Positions 1 to 6,987 of a stretch of DNA of 12,033 nucleotides are shown here, piece after piece. A program made the position numbers and the translations under genes. Origin of the DNA: Fusarium oxysporum f. sp. lycopersici 4287 (lineage: Eukaryota; Ascomycota; Sordariomycetes; Hypocreales; Nectriaceae); contig NW_017264877.1 of assembly GCF_000149955.1 (NCBI RefSeq), forward strand, positions 1 to 12,033, read 5' to 3'. The notes under the pieces are model-generated. The model saw nothing but the letters and a program-made list of their open reading frames with translations, ran no database searches and was not told the origin of the DNA. The stretch's first letter is position 1, and the number at the start of each line of letters is the position of its first letter.

Positions 1-770
1 TATATACTTCTAATATTTGCTAGTCCAGAAATGTTAGTTAAATTCATCGTATTATAGTATAATAGGGGTATCCTAGATTGTTTTTTTATCTTTACTCTAG
101 AGTTTCCTAGTATTAGATTCTCTTTAAACTCTATAAGATTCTAAGTAGTTTAGGTCGTTAATATATCAGTTTAGTTATTATATAATTTTAATAGGAATAT
201 TATTAATTTCTTAGTTGACCTTTTTAGTACTAGGTTTATTATCTAGGTTAGGGATAACTTCCTTTCCCTTTCTAACTATAAAAACGGATTTTCCTTTAGT
301 AAAGGTATTATATTTTTACTTTAGGTATTAATACTTATTTAAGTTCTACTTCTGCATTCTGTTTTGCTTTTAATCTTTGTTATTTTAGTTATTTACTTTC
401 TTTTCTTCTAAACTTAGGATCTTCTTGTCTTTTTGCATTATATGCTTTTTTCTTTTTCTTATTTCTTATCTAGGCTTTATATATAAACTATTGCTATAAG
501 AGCTGCATATCCTAGTATAGGTTATTAATCTAGGTCTAAATTTTAATAGTATTTCTCAAGAGTTTCTTCTTTACTAAGAAACAGGTTATAGATATCAAGG
601 GTTAGATCGAAGTTATTAATATACCTTGCTTATATTATATTATATCCGTCTTTTTAAGTTATATTAATAGTTTTAATTGCTATCTAGGGTTTGTTATTTT
701 TCTTAACTATATTAATTTTCTTACCTTCTAGAATAGGTCTATACTTTTAGTTAGTTTTAATAGGATTCTT

Positions 771-812
771 ATATTCTCGTTTATAATATCCCTTCTTGCC
801 ATAGTTATAGCA
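771..812 (-). other. RIP-mutated CCHC zinc knuckle of gag
   Basis: The minus strand encodes C-YN-Y-GKKG-Y-YKRE-Y, exactly the spacing CX2CX4HX4C of the gag zinc knuckle. Tyr (TAT) stands at the second Cys, the His and the third Cys. TGT to TAT and CAT to TAT are both RIP-type transitions. The one surviving zinc ligand is encoded by TGC at 810-812. The site could no longer bind zinc. Confidence 0.75.
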
Positions 813-1510
813 AGTAACTTTAGACTTATCTTATTTAGTTATTCTAATAGCCATTAGTCCTGCTTTAGTGCCATAGGACGTATTAATTTATTAAGTTCTT
901 CCTTAATTAATATAGTATTAGGGTTTATTATCTTATTATCCTTTGTTATTTTATAAGTTATAAGTTCTCTATGCAAATTATTAATTATTAATTCTAACTA
1001 CTATATTAATATACTTAACTAGGGTTTTTAGTCTCTCTTCCTTCTATAGTTTGGCTTATACTAGTTCTTTTAAGACGTTAAACCATAGGGACATAAGGAC
1101 GTCTTAATCCCATAGTAGTTTACTAGCTAGTTACAGAAACTCTACTCCAACTATAGATACTAAGGCAGTTTATTTAAGTATTTTAATTTTCCTTTTAGCT
1201 TATCCTTTTTTATTGATAATGCCGAAGGCTATTTATAAGGCTTCTTCGAATTCCTTATATCCCTTCTGCCTAAAGATTATAGCAGTTCGAGGTTAAACTA
1301 AGTAGAATAGATTCTAGGTATAATTATCTATAATAGGTTAGAACTATTAGGCAGCGGTTTTAGTAAGTCTTCCTGCTATATATATAACTTAGGCAGAATC
1401 GTTTTAGAATTAGTTAGGATAGTAGGTAATAAATACTTATCCTTAGGTAAGGAATATAGGTAACTTGCTAGGTATTTTATCAAAAAGCTTAGGCAGGTTA
1501 GGCTTAAGGA
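771..1510 (-). pseudogene. Gypsy retrotransposon gag remnant
   Basis: Gag is the structural protein that packages retrotransposon RNA. The minus strand from about 1505 reads, with TAA/TAG where Gln is expected, as capsid-like segments: PKLFDKIPSKLPIFLT, then VFITYYPN, AGRLTKTAA, KGYKEFEEAL, and IAFGIINKKGQAKRKIK. Lower down come VSIVGVEFL and KTLVKYINIVVRINN. The order matches the Retrotrans_gag capsid fold of fungal gypsy elements, which usually ends in a CCHC zinc knuckle, as here. Nearly all the stops are explained by CAA/CAG to TAA/TAG. There is no ATG-to-stop frame, so no protein can be made. I am confident of the family and less so of the exact ends. Confidence 0.7.
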
Positions 1511-2198
1511 TCTTGCCAGGATCTTTGCTATCTTAAGTAGCTAAAGCTAAGTTATATATCTCTTACTAGGTATTTTTTATGCTTTAATTCTATTATTGCT
1601 ATAAGGCAGTAAATTTATCTAGCAGTTAATATATTTTATTTATTTCGTTAGTAATATTTCTAAGTTGCTTGCAAAGTTATTTAACCTCTAAGTTATTAGA
1701 GTCTTAAGATGCATTATCTGCATCTGCTATATCCTAGTCTATAGGGGGCCTATTAGCTAGTATAGTTATTAGCTAGGCCATAAGTCCCGGTAGGTTTATA
1801 GGTGCAGCTTAGGTTTGCTAAGCAGGTGCTGCTAGGCAGGCAGGCGTAGCCTATCAGTTAGGTGCACCCTACTGCTAGTTAGGGTTAATATTTGCAGATA
1901 TTACATTTATATTGCTTAGCATTATGCAGTATAGTCTAAATAAGAGCTATTAACATATAACAGTTAGTTTCTAACTATAGATAAACTAAGCCATATTAGG
2001 TTTATTATTAGCAGATTGCATAGGGCGTGATACTAAGCTTATCGAAGTGTTATGTCTCTTAATAGTAGATTTAATGCGTATTAGGCTTGATTAATATAAA
2101 GAAGTTTTATTAATAGCTGGTAAGCTAGAATCTATAAAAGTGCAAATAAATATGTTCTATATACTAGAGGTCCCTAAGAGGACTAATAATATAGTAAA

Positions 2199-2313
2199 GG
2201 TCGGTCCCCTTTTAGGACTGATATGTTTTATGCATCGGTCTAGAGGACCGTAGAACGAGAGTCATTAGTCCTTTATCTTATCAGTGGACCGAAGGTCTTA
2301 GAAGGTCGGTCCA
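2199..2313. repeat. Cluster of GGACCG/CGGTCC inverted repeats
   Basis: A patch less AT-rich than its surroundings repeats one motif in both orientations. GGTCGGTCC occurs at 2199-2207 and again at 2304-2312. CGGTC/GACCG form a short hairpin at 2236-2250. A perfect 7-bp inverted repeat, TGGACCG at 2285-2291 and CGGTCCA at 2307-2313, encloses 15 bp. It lies between the gag remnant and the transposase remnant and could be part of an LTR or a transposon terminus. I cannot assign it to either. Confidence 0.5.
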
Positions 2314-2394
2314 AAGTGAGATGGTGGGTCTATTCCTGTGATTAGTGAAAAATACTAGGGTTTACGTGACGTAACCGCTAGGGTCGTAATAAAA

Positions 2395-2955
2395 AAGCTT
2401 TATAACTTATATTTTAAAGACTATATTCCTCCTGGCCTTTTATACTGCCTTTTAAGCTACTATAACAGAGAGGAATATTAACAGGGGTTTTAGAGGAGCC
2501 AGGCTTATTCCTCTTAACCTAGAAAATATAATCTTAAAACTTAATATAAAGCTATAGACTTTAATACCTATTAAGGAGGAGGCTAGTATATCTACCTCTT
2601 AGGTTCTAAAGACCCTAAATATAATCTGCAAAGTAAAATTTTAATTTAAATACCTCGAAAAGGAGAATTAGAAGACATAAAGGTAGCTCCCTAGAGTTAA
2701 TAATAGAGGCTTTAAAATCTCTTATAAAGGTAATAACTAAAATATATTATAAGCTTACCTTATTATTTACAGAGAACTAAGAACTTTAATAGGCAAATAA
2801 GGCACTAAGCTAATACTGCAGGGCAAAAAGAACCTGATTTTAGAAAGTAGGGATACTAATAGTAGGGGGGATTAGGAATTAGTTAATTAGATAGATATTA
2901 ATATGCAGGTAGTAGCCGAATTATTAAGAAGTAGTGGTCAGGGAAGTTCGGTGTA
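2395..2955 (+). pseudogene. Pogo/Fot1-like DDE transposase, C-terminal remnant
   Basis: This is a remnant of a cut-and-paste transposase of the Tc1/mariner superfamily, pogo/Fot branch. Plus-strand reading gives FLLAFYTAF, then ATITERNINRGFRGARLIPLN (GFRGA at 2486-2500), ENIILKLNIKL and SISTS-VLKT. This follows the order in Fot-type proteins: GFRGxGLxPxxP, then xxVLxxL, then a Ser/Thr-rich SKTP-like stretch. At 2793-2834 it reads ANKALS-YCRAKRT, matching the ANEALSKRRRAKKT tail of these proteins. After a 1-nt shift in a G-run (about 2865-2870), ELVN-IDINMQVVAELL follows to a stop near 2954. Several in-frame stops and at least one further frame change make it dead. The catalytic DDE core is not visible upstream, so the copy is 5'-truncated or interrupted. 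Confidence 0.65.
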
Positions 2956-3393
2956 ACCAAGGGAAATATATTATAGAATATATAGTAAGACTAGGCATAA
3001 TATAAGAACCTATTAGGTAGTAACTGAGATTTCTAGAGAAGAGAATAATAAGTAGTTTTAATTAATTAGACTTTTTTATTTTTATAATAGTTTATCTTTT
3101 AAAGGGTAAGATTTCTGGCCTACTTGCTTATTATATATATTAAGGTATTAATTAAATTAAGTAAAATAATTAGCTGCTAATTAAATTAACTTTGACCCTA
3201 AAGTTGGTTTAATTGACATATAATGAGCGCTGTTTAAGCTTAATATAATCTGATGGCTTCTCTGAAGCCACTTATTTATTTACCAAATTCCATAACTATA
3301 AGCAATGCCAGAGGCCTATTGGAGTTATCGAACTTTGTAGTACTCGAGCTAAGCGATGTATTTTTAGCAATATCGATAAATTCAAACATCAAG

Positions 3394-3398
3394 GACAG
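3394..3398. repeat. Target site duplication, left copy (GACAG)
   Basis: GACAG directly abuts the TG of the left LTR and is repeated immediately after the CA of the right LTR at 3878-3882. Five base pairs is the usual target duplication of LTR-element integrases. Confidence 0.9.
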
Positions 3399-3529
3399 TG
3401 TTACGATTCGTGCCCGTAACAACGCTGTAAGGCTTCTATAAGGCAGCTGTAGCACACCCATGATTGCTTGCATAGCGATTATGGCCCGATCTTTTGCCCT
3501 GTGGTTTAACGGCTTGTGCAACCGTTACA
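3399..3529 (+). repeat. Left (5') LTR, 131 bp
   Basis: It begins TGTTACG and ends CGTTACA. The first 23 bp form a perfect 7-bp inverted repeat, TGTTACG and CGTAACA, around 9 bp. The last part forms a stem of TAACGG (3507-3512) and CCGTTA (3522-3527). A TATA-like box at 3437-3441 suggests U3 is about 3399-3471 and transcription starts near 3472. Confidence 0.9.
3437..3441 (+). promoter_or_regulatory. TATA-like box in the left LTR
   Basis: TATAA in CTATAAGG lies 35 bp upstream of 3472, the point where the sequence complementary to the primer-binding site begins. The same box recurs in the right LTR at 3785-3789. The position fits a Pol II start at the U3/R border. The assignment rests on spacing and motif only. 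Confidence 0.5.
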
Positions 3530-3531
3530 CG

Positions 3532-3542
3532 ATAATCGCTGT
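3532..3542 (+). other. Putative self-primer binding site
   Basis: Starting 3 nt after the LTR end, ATAATCGCTGT can pair with ATAGCGATTAT inside the LTR (3472-3482). This gives 11 pairs, ten Watson-Crick and one G-U. In the Tf1/sushi group of fungal elements the first 11 nt of the mRNA fold back and prime reverse transcription from such a site. No TGG start typical of a tRNA 3'-CCA primer is present at this position. That it works this way is inference. Confidence 0.6.
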
Positions 3543-3565
3543 TAGCGGGTGGCCCGAAGGTCAAG

Positions 3566-3576
3566 GGTTCGATTCC
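3566..3576 (+). promoter_or_regulatory. Pol III box B-like sequence
   Basis: GGTTCGATTCC is an exact fit to the B-box consensus GGTTCGANTCC. It sits inside a hairpin of CAAGGG (3562-3567) and CCCTTG (3578-3583). A box A-like TGGTTTAACGG lies upstream at 3502-3512 in the LTR. No tRNA cloverleaf or T-rich terminator accompanies them, so this may be coincidence or an ancient tRNA-derived piece. Confidence 0.35.
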
Positions 3577-3667
3577 CCCTTGCAGCCTTTGGTATAGCTG
3601 CTCACAAGGGTGCCTACGTAACGCAGAGGGGCACTGCGGGGTACGCCTTGGGAGGTTGGCAGCTGCA

Positions 3668-3735
3668 CCGCACAGGGCTTGGTTCCCCCTGTGGCGGCCG
3701 GCTTCAGCGGGCTTCGAGGACGAAAGCCCCTGAAG
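3668..3735 (+). other. Pair of bulged hairpins in the TRIM interior
   Basis: The first hairpin (3668-3697) pairs CCGC-ACAGGG with CCCTGT-GCGG and has one bulged G. The second (3702-3735) pairs CTTCAG-GGGCTT with AAGCCC-CTGAAG, 12 bp with one bulged C and a 9-nt loop. They stand 4 nt apart and occupy the last third of the interior. Such stable structures could serve packaging or dimerisation of the element RNA, which is inference. Confidence 0.6.
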
Positions 3736-3741
3736 AGGGAG
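3732..3741 (+). other. Candidate polypurine tract
   Basis: GAAGAGGGAG is all purine and lies 5 nt before the right LTR, where plus-strand DNA synthesis would be primed. The 5-nt gap and its overlap with a hairpin arm are atypical. Confidence 0.5.
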
Positions 3742-3746
3742 CATCG

Positions 3747-3877
3747 TGTTACGATTCGTGCCCGTAACAGCGCTGTAAGGCTTCTATAAGGCAGCTGTAG
3801 CACACCCATGATTGCTTGCATAGCGATTATGGCCCGATCTTTTGCCCTGTGGTTTAACGGCTTGTGCAACCGTTACA
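3747..3877 (+). repeat. Right (3') LTR, 131 bp
   Basis: It is identical to the left LTR except for G at 3770 in place of A at 3422. It is followed directly by the GACAG duplication. Confidence 0.9.
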
Positions 3878-3882
3878 GACAG
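3878..3882. repeat. Target site duplication, right copy (GACAG)
   Basis: This copy directly follows the final CA of the right LTR and matches 3394-3398 exactly. Confidence 0.9.
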
Positions 3883-4313
3883 CAAGTAGATGATATGTAA
3901 ACTTCGTGGCATATGAGCCGGACGCAATTCAGCTACGAGTATCTATTGATCCATTTACCAGCTTTTACATGCATTTCAGCTTTTCTCAGTACGAACAGAC
4001 TTTCAAAAGCCGATATTCGCTATAATTACACAGTCATGATCGATAACTCATTGGCAGCCAGTGATGAGTTCGTGTGTAATTGCCATGTTGTTGGTTAGAT
4101 GCGCTGACAACCAGGAAGATAAACACACATACGAACCTCCTCGTCACCAAGACAGACACTAAGCAGGTATTCTTTGTCTTCAAGCTCAATATACATGGTC
4201 ACGTTACCCATATAGATCAATTGCAACATGGTAACACAATTCAGCATTTTGCTAGACACACAACGTTCTCATCGTCACTTCCCGCATAGATATAAAGAAG
4301 AACATATCTTTAT

Positions 4314-4904
4314 CTACCCCACAACCTTAAACCTAGGCCCAGTCACTCCGATATCCCAGCGAACCTGCACCCGATCGCCGACACCTACATACTCTACCCC
4401 AATGAGTTGCCCAGCTGGGCAGGGGATCTTGGGCCACCCTTGGTACGACTGTTCCCATGTAGCATTACCAGGTTTAGGTACTCTGATACGACCTACATGG
4501 TTGCCTCTACTCTTCGTGGATGCCCAATTAGCAGCGTCTGCAGCCGAGAAAGCTCGAGGTCCCGTTGGAGGATCTGAGTAGGTGAAGACGTCCAGAGTCT
4601 TTGTTCCAGTGGACACATCTCGGTCCCAGAGCTCAAATAGAAGCTCGCAGGTCTTGCCGCGAGTGCTTTCGTCGAACTCAAAGGTCACAATTGTGGTTGT
4701 CTCGTCAGCGGCCTTGCCGTTCTTGACGATTAGAAGCTGATCCTGTGGATCCCAGATGATTTTGCCACTTTGGATCCAGTATCGGTAGGTTCCAGCTGGG
4801 TAGAGAACGGTGTCAACCGCGCGTGCATCAATCTCATGTGTATCAACAGTAGGCGTGGCGAGAGAAACAGCTGCAGCTGATGCGAGAAGAGCGAGGATCT
4901 TCAT
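4314..4904 (-). CDS. Small secreted But2-like protein (196 aa)
   Basis: Residues 1-17 (MKILALLASAAAVSLA, then TP) form a typical signal peptide, so the product should enter the secretory pathway. The mature part is beta-rich: VTFEFDESTRGKTCELLFELWD at about 73-94, then LDVFTYSDPPTG, HVGRIRVP, a glycosylation sequon NAT at 147-149, WPKIPCPAGQ, and GDRVQVRWDIG near the end. The order F-x-F...C..LF, LDVF, lGxI, CPAG, GDxVxxxW resembles the But2 C-terminal domain (PF09792) found in many small fungal secreted proteins. Two cysteines (86 and 162) could form a disulfide. The start at 4904 has A at -3. The open frame continues up to an ATG at 5027, but a TATA-like box at 5032-5037 would place that ATG ahead of transcription. 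An ATG at 4910 is possible but in poor context. Single exon. Function unknown; a host-interaction role would be speculation. Confidence 0.75.
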   Translation of the reverse strand: MKILALLASAAAVSLATPTVDTHEIDARAVDTVLYPAGTYRYWIQSGKIIWDPQDQLLIVKNGKAADETTTIVTFEFDESTRGKTCELLFELWDRDVSTGTKTLDVFTYSDPPTGPRAFSAADAANWASTKSRGNHVGRIRVPKPGNATWEQSYQGWPKIPCPAGQLIGVEYVGVGDRVQVRWDIGVTGPRFKVVG

Positions 4905-5031
4905 TATCATACAACAGAGTGTAGATTCAGGAATTGGGGAACTTTCTAATTGATTGAATTGGCTCTCAGAGCAAATAAACGCAAGATTGGAAGATGAAAA
5001 GAATAGGAAGAGGAGGTTAGCTTTCATGCTT

Positions 5032-5037
5032 CTTATA
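5032..5037 (-). promoter_or_regulatory. TATA-like box of the But2-like gene
   Basis: TATAAG on the minus strand lies 128 bp before the chosen ATG. A start about 30 bp downstream would give a ~95-nt leader and exclude the upstream in-frame ATG at 5027, which supports the shorter protein. Confidence 0.4.
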
Positions 5038-5063
5038 CCTTACTCACGACAGGTTTGTAAAGG

Positions 5064-5078
5064 TGTGATGATGTCACA
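5064..5078. promoter_or_regulatory. Inverted repeat with CRE-like core
   Basis: TGTGA and TCACA flank a short centre containing TGATGTCA, one base from the bZIP/CREB site TGACGTCA. It sits just upstream of the TATA-like box of the But2-like gene and is a candidate operator, with no direct support. Confidence 0.3.
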
Positions 5079-6525
5079 TCCTCTCAACTAGACCTAGCTG
5101 ACAAAAAGGGAACCTCGTATAAACCGTTGTTCTTGATGAGAATGACATTTTCCCTTTCGGACTGGCCGAAAATAAGGTCAAGTACAATTTCCTGTTCTTG
5201 GCTGAGCGTATGCTTGTATGTTGACGGCAGAAGGATCACCTTAAAAGGGTACCTGCGGCGATCATGAAGATCAGTCGCCCGAGTTGAAACTCTAGCAGCT
5301 TATTTCGACTACTCGTGAATCGAGGAACTGCCTTGGAAATAAGCTGCAAAGTCCTCGGCAGATGTCGACTGCCGGGCCATCTTGCCTACGGTACCCTGAC
5401 CATGACTGAATGTTACTATTTTCAAAAACGATCTGAGTGGTTTTCTTGGAGCGCCAAGAATAGTCTTACCCTACACCTTGCTGTGTTTTTAGTAAGACGG
5501 GATAATTTCCAGCCGGCCTCCACTCTGTCAGGCCTAGGAAAAGGTTAGTATTAACTATCAAAGCTATTCAACTGGATTGTTTTCTGCTCAAGGGTTGGCT
5601 GATCTCCTGAGAGCTCATAAGCCTCCAAGGCTTATCCCGCCCCACCCTACCACTGCCATCACAACAGTACGAGCGGGGGATTTAGGATCTATGTCTTAGA
5701 AATTCGGCCGGGTGTACGGGCTAAGTATTCTTGTATTTAGAGCTGAGACCAGACATTGTGGAAGGAGACGCGCGCGGGCCACAAAAAGTGGTAGTGGGCC
5801 ATTACCAGTGTTTATTGGTACAGTTGGCTAACTACAATACAATACAATATATTACGCCCGCTGGCCTGTTCTGACCGAAAGGGCACTAGTCACTAATGCT
5901 TACATACAACGCCTGCTTTTCGTCCTCGTTTCCCCAAGCCCATGCTGTGCCACACATTGCTCAATTTGTGTCCACATTTTGCTGAAGCCCATACTGAACC
6001 TTGGTTTCACACCATCAATCTGAATAGCGATGAATACTGTACTGACAATTATTTCTTCCGCGTGCCTCGAGTACTGAGCGATATCTGCCTGGTGCTTTGG
6101 AAGGCTGTACAGTACCCAACCCCGCATCAAGTTGCCGCTGACTCGGCTTCTGTTGAATAATCATCCCGATTGAACAGCTATGCTTACCCGAATTATCTTG
6201 GCGCATCCCCACATGTGGTAAGAGGCTGTTCATCTCTTGAATGCCACTGGCCAAGCGTCATGGCGTATGTCATGTAAGTAAGCCCCGTGACAACGCGTTC
6301 AATTCGTGACCAGTCCGTGGATGTGAGTCGACGCCTCACGAAATAAACGCGCTTGGCATTTCAGGCAGACAAAAGTTAATCTTCTGATAATAAGAACAAG
6401 CGGTTGTATGATGGCCCGACAGTCTTGAGGATAAGTGAGTGGCTTGAGCCCCATTCATCAAGCCCATCAGTCATAACTGTTCATCCAACAAAAATCGAGT
6501 CAATGAGACTTTCAACCTAATAAAT
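5079..6525. other. Intergenic stretch without a supportable gene
   Basis: Open frames here are short, lack ATG starts or overlap in several frames at once (notably 5900-6254 on both strands), and none resembles a known family. Composition is balanced. A short ACAAT triplet repeat lies at 5834-5848 and a CCAC/GTGG hairpin near 5778-5793. The part just before 6526 should contain the promoter of the VOC gene, but no TATA box stands out. Confidence 0.5.
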
Positions 6526-6987
6526 ATGCAGTCAGACAAGCCCAATCCCCCTTCGTTCTATCTGAACATCCACACTGCCGACCCAGAAGCCGGCCTTGCC
6601 TTTTATACTGCCATTGGCTTTACTCATATCAAGGAGTACTCTGACGACAAGACCAAGGCTCTTCGCCTTCCGGAGCCAAACCAGACCATATGCTTGATGA
6701 TTCATACAAACGCGCGCTTCAAAGAGTTCATCCGCTCCGGTACTCAAATTGTCGACGCGGCCAAATCAACTGAGGCTCTCTTCTCGATCGCAGTCGAGAG
6801 CAAGCAGTCTGTGGATAGTGGGGTGACGAAAGCTGTTGAGGCTGGTGGTATTGCTGATCCGTACATGCTCCCGAATTACGGGTCTGAATGCGGCATGTAT
6901 ACTCGCAGCTTTGCTGATCTAGATGGCCACATGTGGGAGTTGGTCGCGATGGTTGGAAGCTGTGGCGAAAACAAACAGGACTGTTAG
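6526..6987 (+). CDS. VOC-family (glyoxalase/bleomycin-resistance fold) protein, 153 aa
   Basis: A cytosolic single-domain protein of the vicinal oxygen chelate superfamily, closest in pattern to the predicted lactoylglutathione lyases of COG3607. Supporting blocks are FYLNIHTADPE at residues 11-21, AFYTAIGF at 25-32, ALFSIAVESKQSVDS at 84-98, KAVEAGGIADP at 102-112, YTRSFADLDGHMWELV at 125-140. In the related bacterial proteins these read VNLPVKD, FYxALGF, LALSVESREEVD, AGGxA and YGRSFxDLDGHxWE. The Glu in WEL (138) is in the usual position of a metal ligand. Length matches a complete two-module VOC domain, with no signal peptide or membrane segment. The ATG has A at -3 and the gene is intronless. 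The substrate cannot be predicted: detoxification of a reactive metabolite is typical, but members differ widely. Confidence 0.88.
   Translation: MQSDKPNPPSFYLNIHTADPEAGLAFYTAIGFTHIKEYSDDKTKALRLPEPNQTICLMIHTNARFKEFIRSGTQIVDAAKSTEALFSIAVESKQSVDSGVTKAVEAGGIADPYMLPNYGSECGMYTRSFADLDGHMWELVAMVGSCGENKQDC

Larger units (their letters stand above)
1..1760 (-). mobile_element. Degraded gypsy-type LTR retrotransposon, cut by window edge
   Basis: Reading the minus strand and tolerating stops, a gag-like protein runs from about 1510 down to a zinc knuckle at 771-812. A lysine/arginine-rich continuation follows (for example a readable AKRQEDPKFRRKESK near 380-450). A further coherent but uncharacterised stretch continues to base 1. 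No reverse-transcriptase or integrase motif could be recognised before the window ends, so pol probably lies further left. The upstream limit (about 1760) is a guess from where readable gag sequence fades, and no LTR could be delimited. All reading frames are interrupted, so the copy is dead. Confidence 0.6.
1..3245. repeat. AT-rich RIP-degraded repeat block (left)
   Basis: The block is dominated by TA-rich triplets with stop codons in all six frames, and no reading frame of useful length survives. CpA and TpG are scarce while TpA is abundant, as expected from C-to-T mutation by RIP, a process known in ascomycetes. Composition changes sharply near 3245. Protein remnants on both strands (gypsy gag on minus, pogo transposase on plus) show that the block is made of at least two dead transposons rather than being a centromeric satellite. 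Stretches 1511-2190 and 2956-3245 hold no further remnant I can identify. Confidence 0.85.
3399..3877 (+). mobile_element. Miniature LTR retrotransposon (TRIM-like), complete, 479 bp
   Basis: Two direct repeats of 131 bp (3399-3529 and 3747-3877), both starting TGTTAC and ending GTTACA, bound a 217-bp interior. The unit is flanked by a perfect 5-bp duplication, GACAG. This is the architecture of terminal-repeat retrotransposons in miniature: short LTRs, a tiny non-coding interior, a primer-binding site and a purine tract. The interior carries no credible protein, so any movement would depend on enzymes supplied by another LTR element. The LTRs differ at one base only (A at 3422, G at 3770), so insertion is recent relative to the degraded block ending 150 bp to its left. 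Base composition is balanced and shows no RIP. The strand is set by the primer-binding complement after the left LTR and the purine tract before the right one. I do not recognise the family. Confidence 0.88.

Noticed and set aside
1..3245. AT-rich block as centromere, satellite or mitochondrial insertion
   Set aside because: No tandem periodicity is visible, and readable gag and transposase remnants on opposite strands identify it as mutated transposons.
3495..3588. Intron-containing tRNA gene built on the A- and B-box-like motifs
   Set aside because: The expected acceptor arms do not pair and the D-arm is poor. The motif spacing alone is not enough for a tRNA call.
3720..3740. Hammerhead-like core pieces (CTGAAGA fitting CUGANGA, and GAAA nearby), as in plant retrozymes
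   Set aside because: The GAAA lies before CTGAAGA with only 4 nt between them, so stems II and III cannot form. No permutation gives a hammerhead.
3436..3869. Two overlapping minus-strand frames whose proteins share about 40 identical residues, suggesting a duplicated gene
   Set aside because: The shared residues are the translation of the two LTR copies. The frames run across LTR and interior and have no coding support.
4911..5027. N-terminal extension of the But2-like protein starting at the ATG at 5027
   Set aside because: A TATA-like box lies only a few bases upstream of that ATG, and the shorter start gives a clean signal peptide and better start context.
5315..5548. 77-codon plus-strand frame
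   Set aside because: It starts with GTG rather than ATG, resembles no family and has no promoter or neighbour support.
5900..6254. Overlapping open frames on both strands
   Set aside because: Three frames are open over the same bases, none resembles a known protein, and chance is the simplest explanation.
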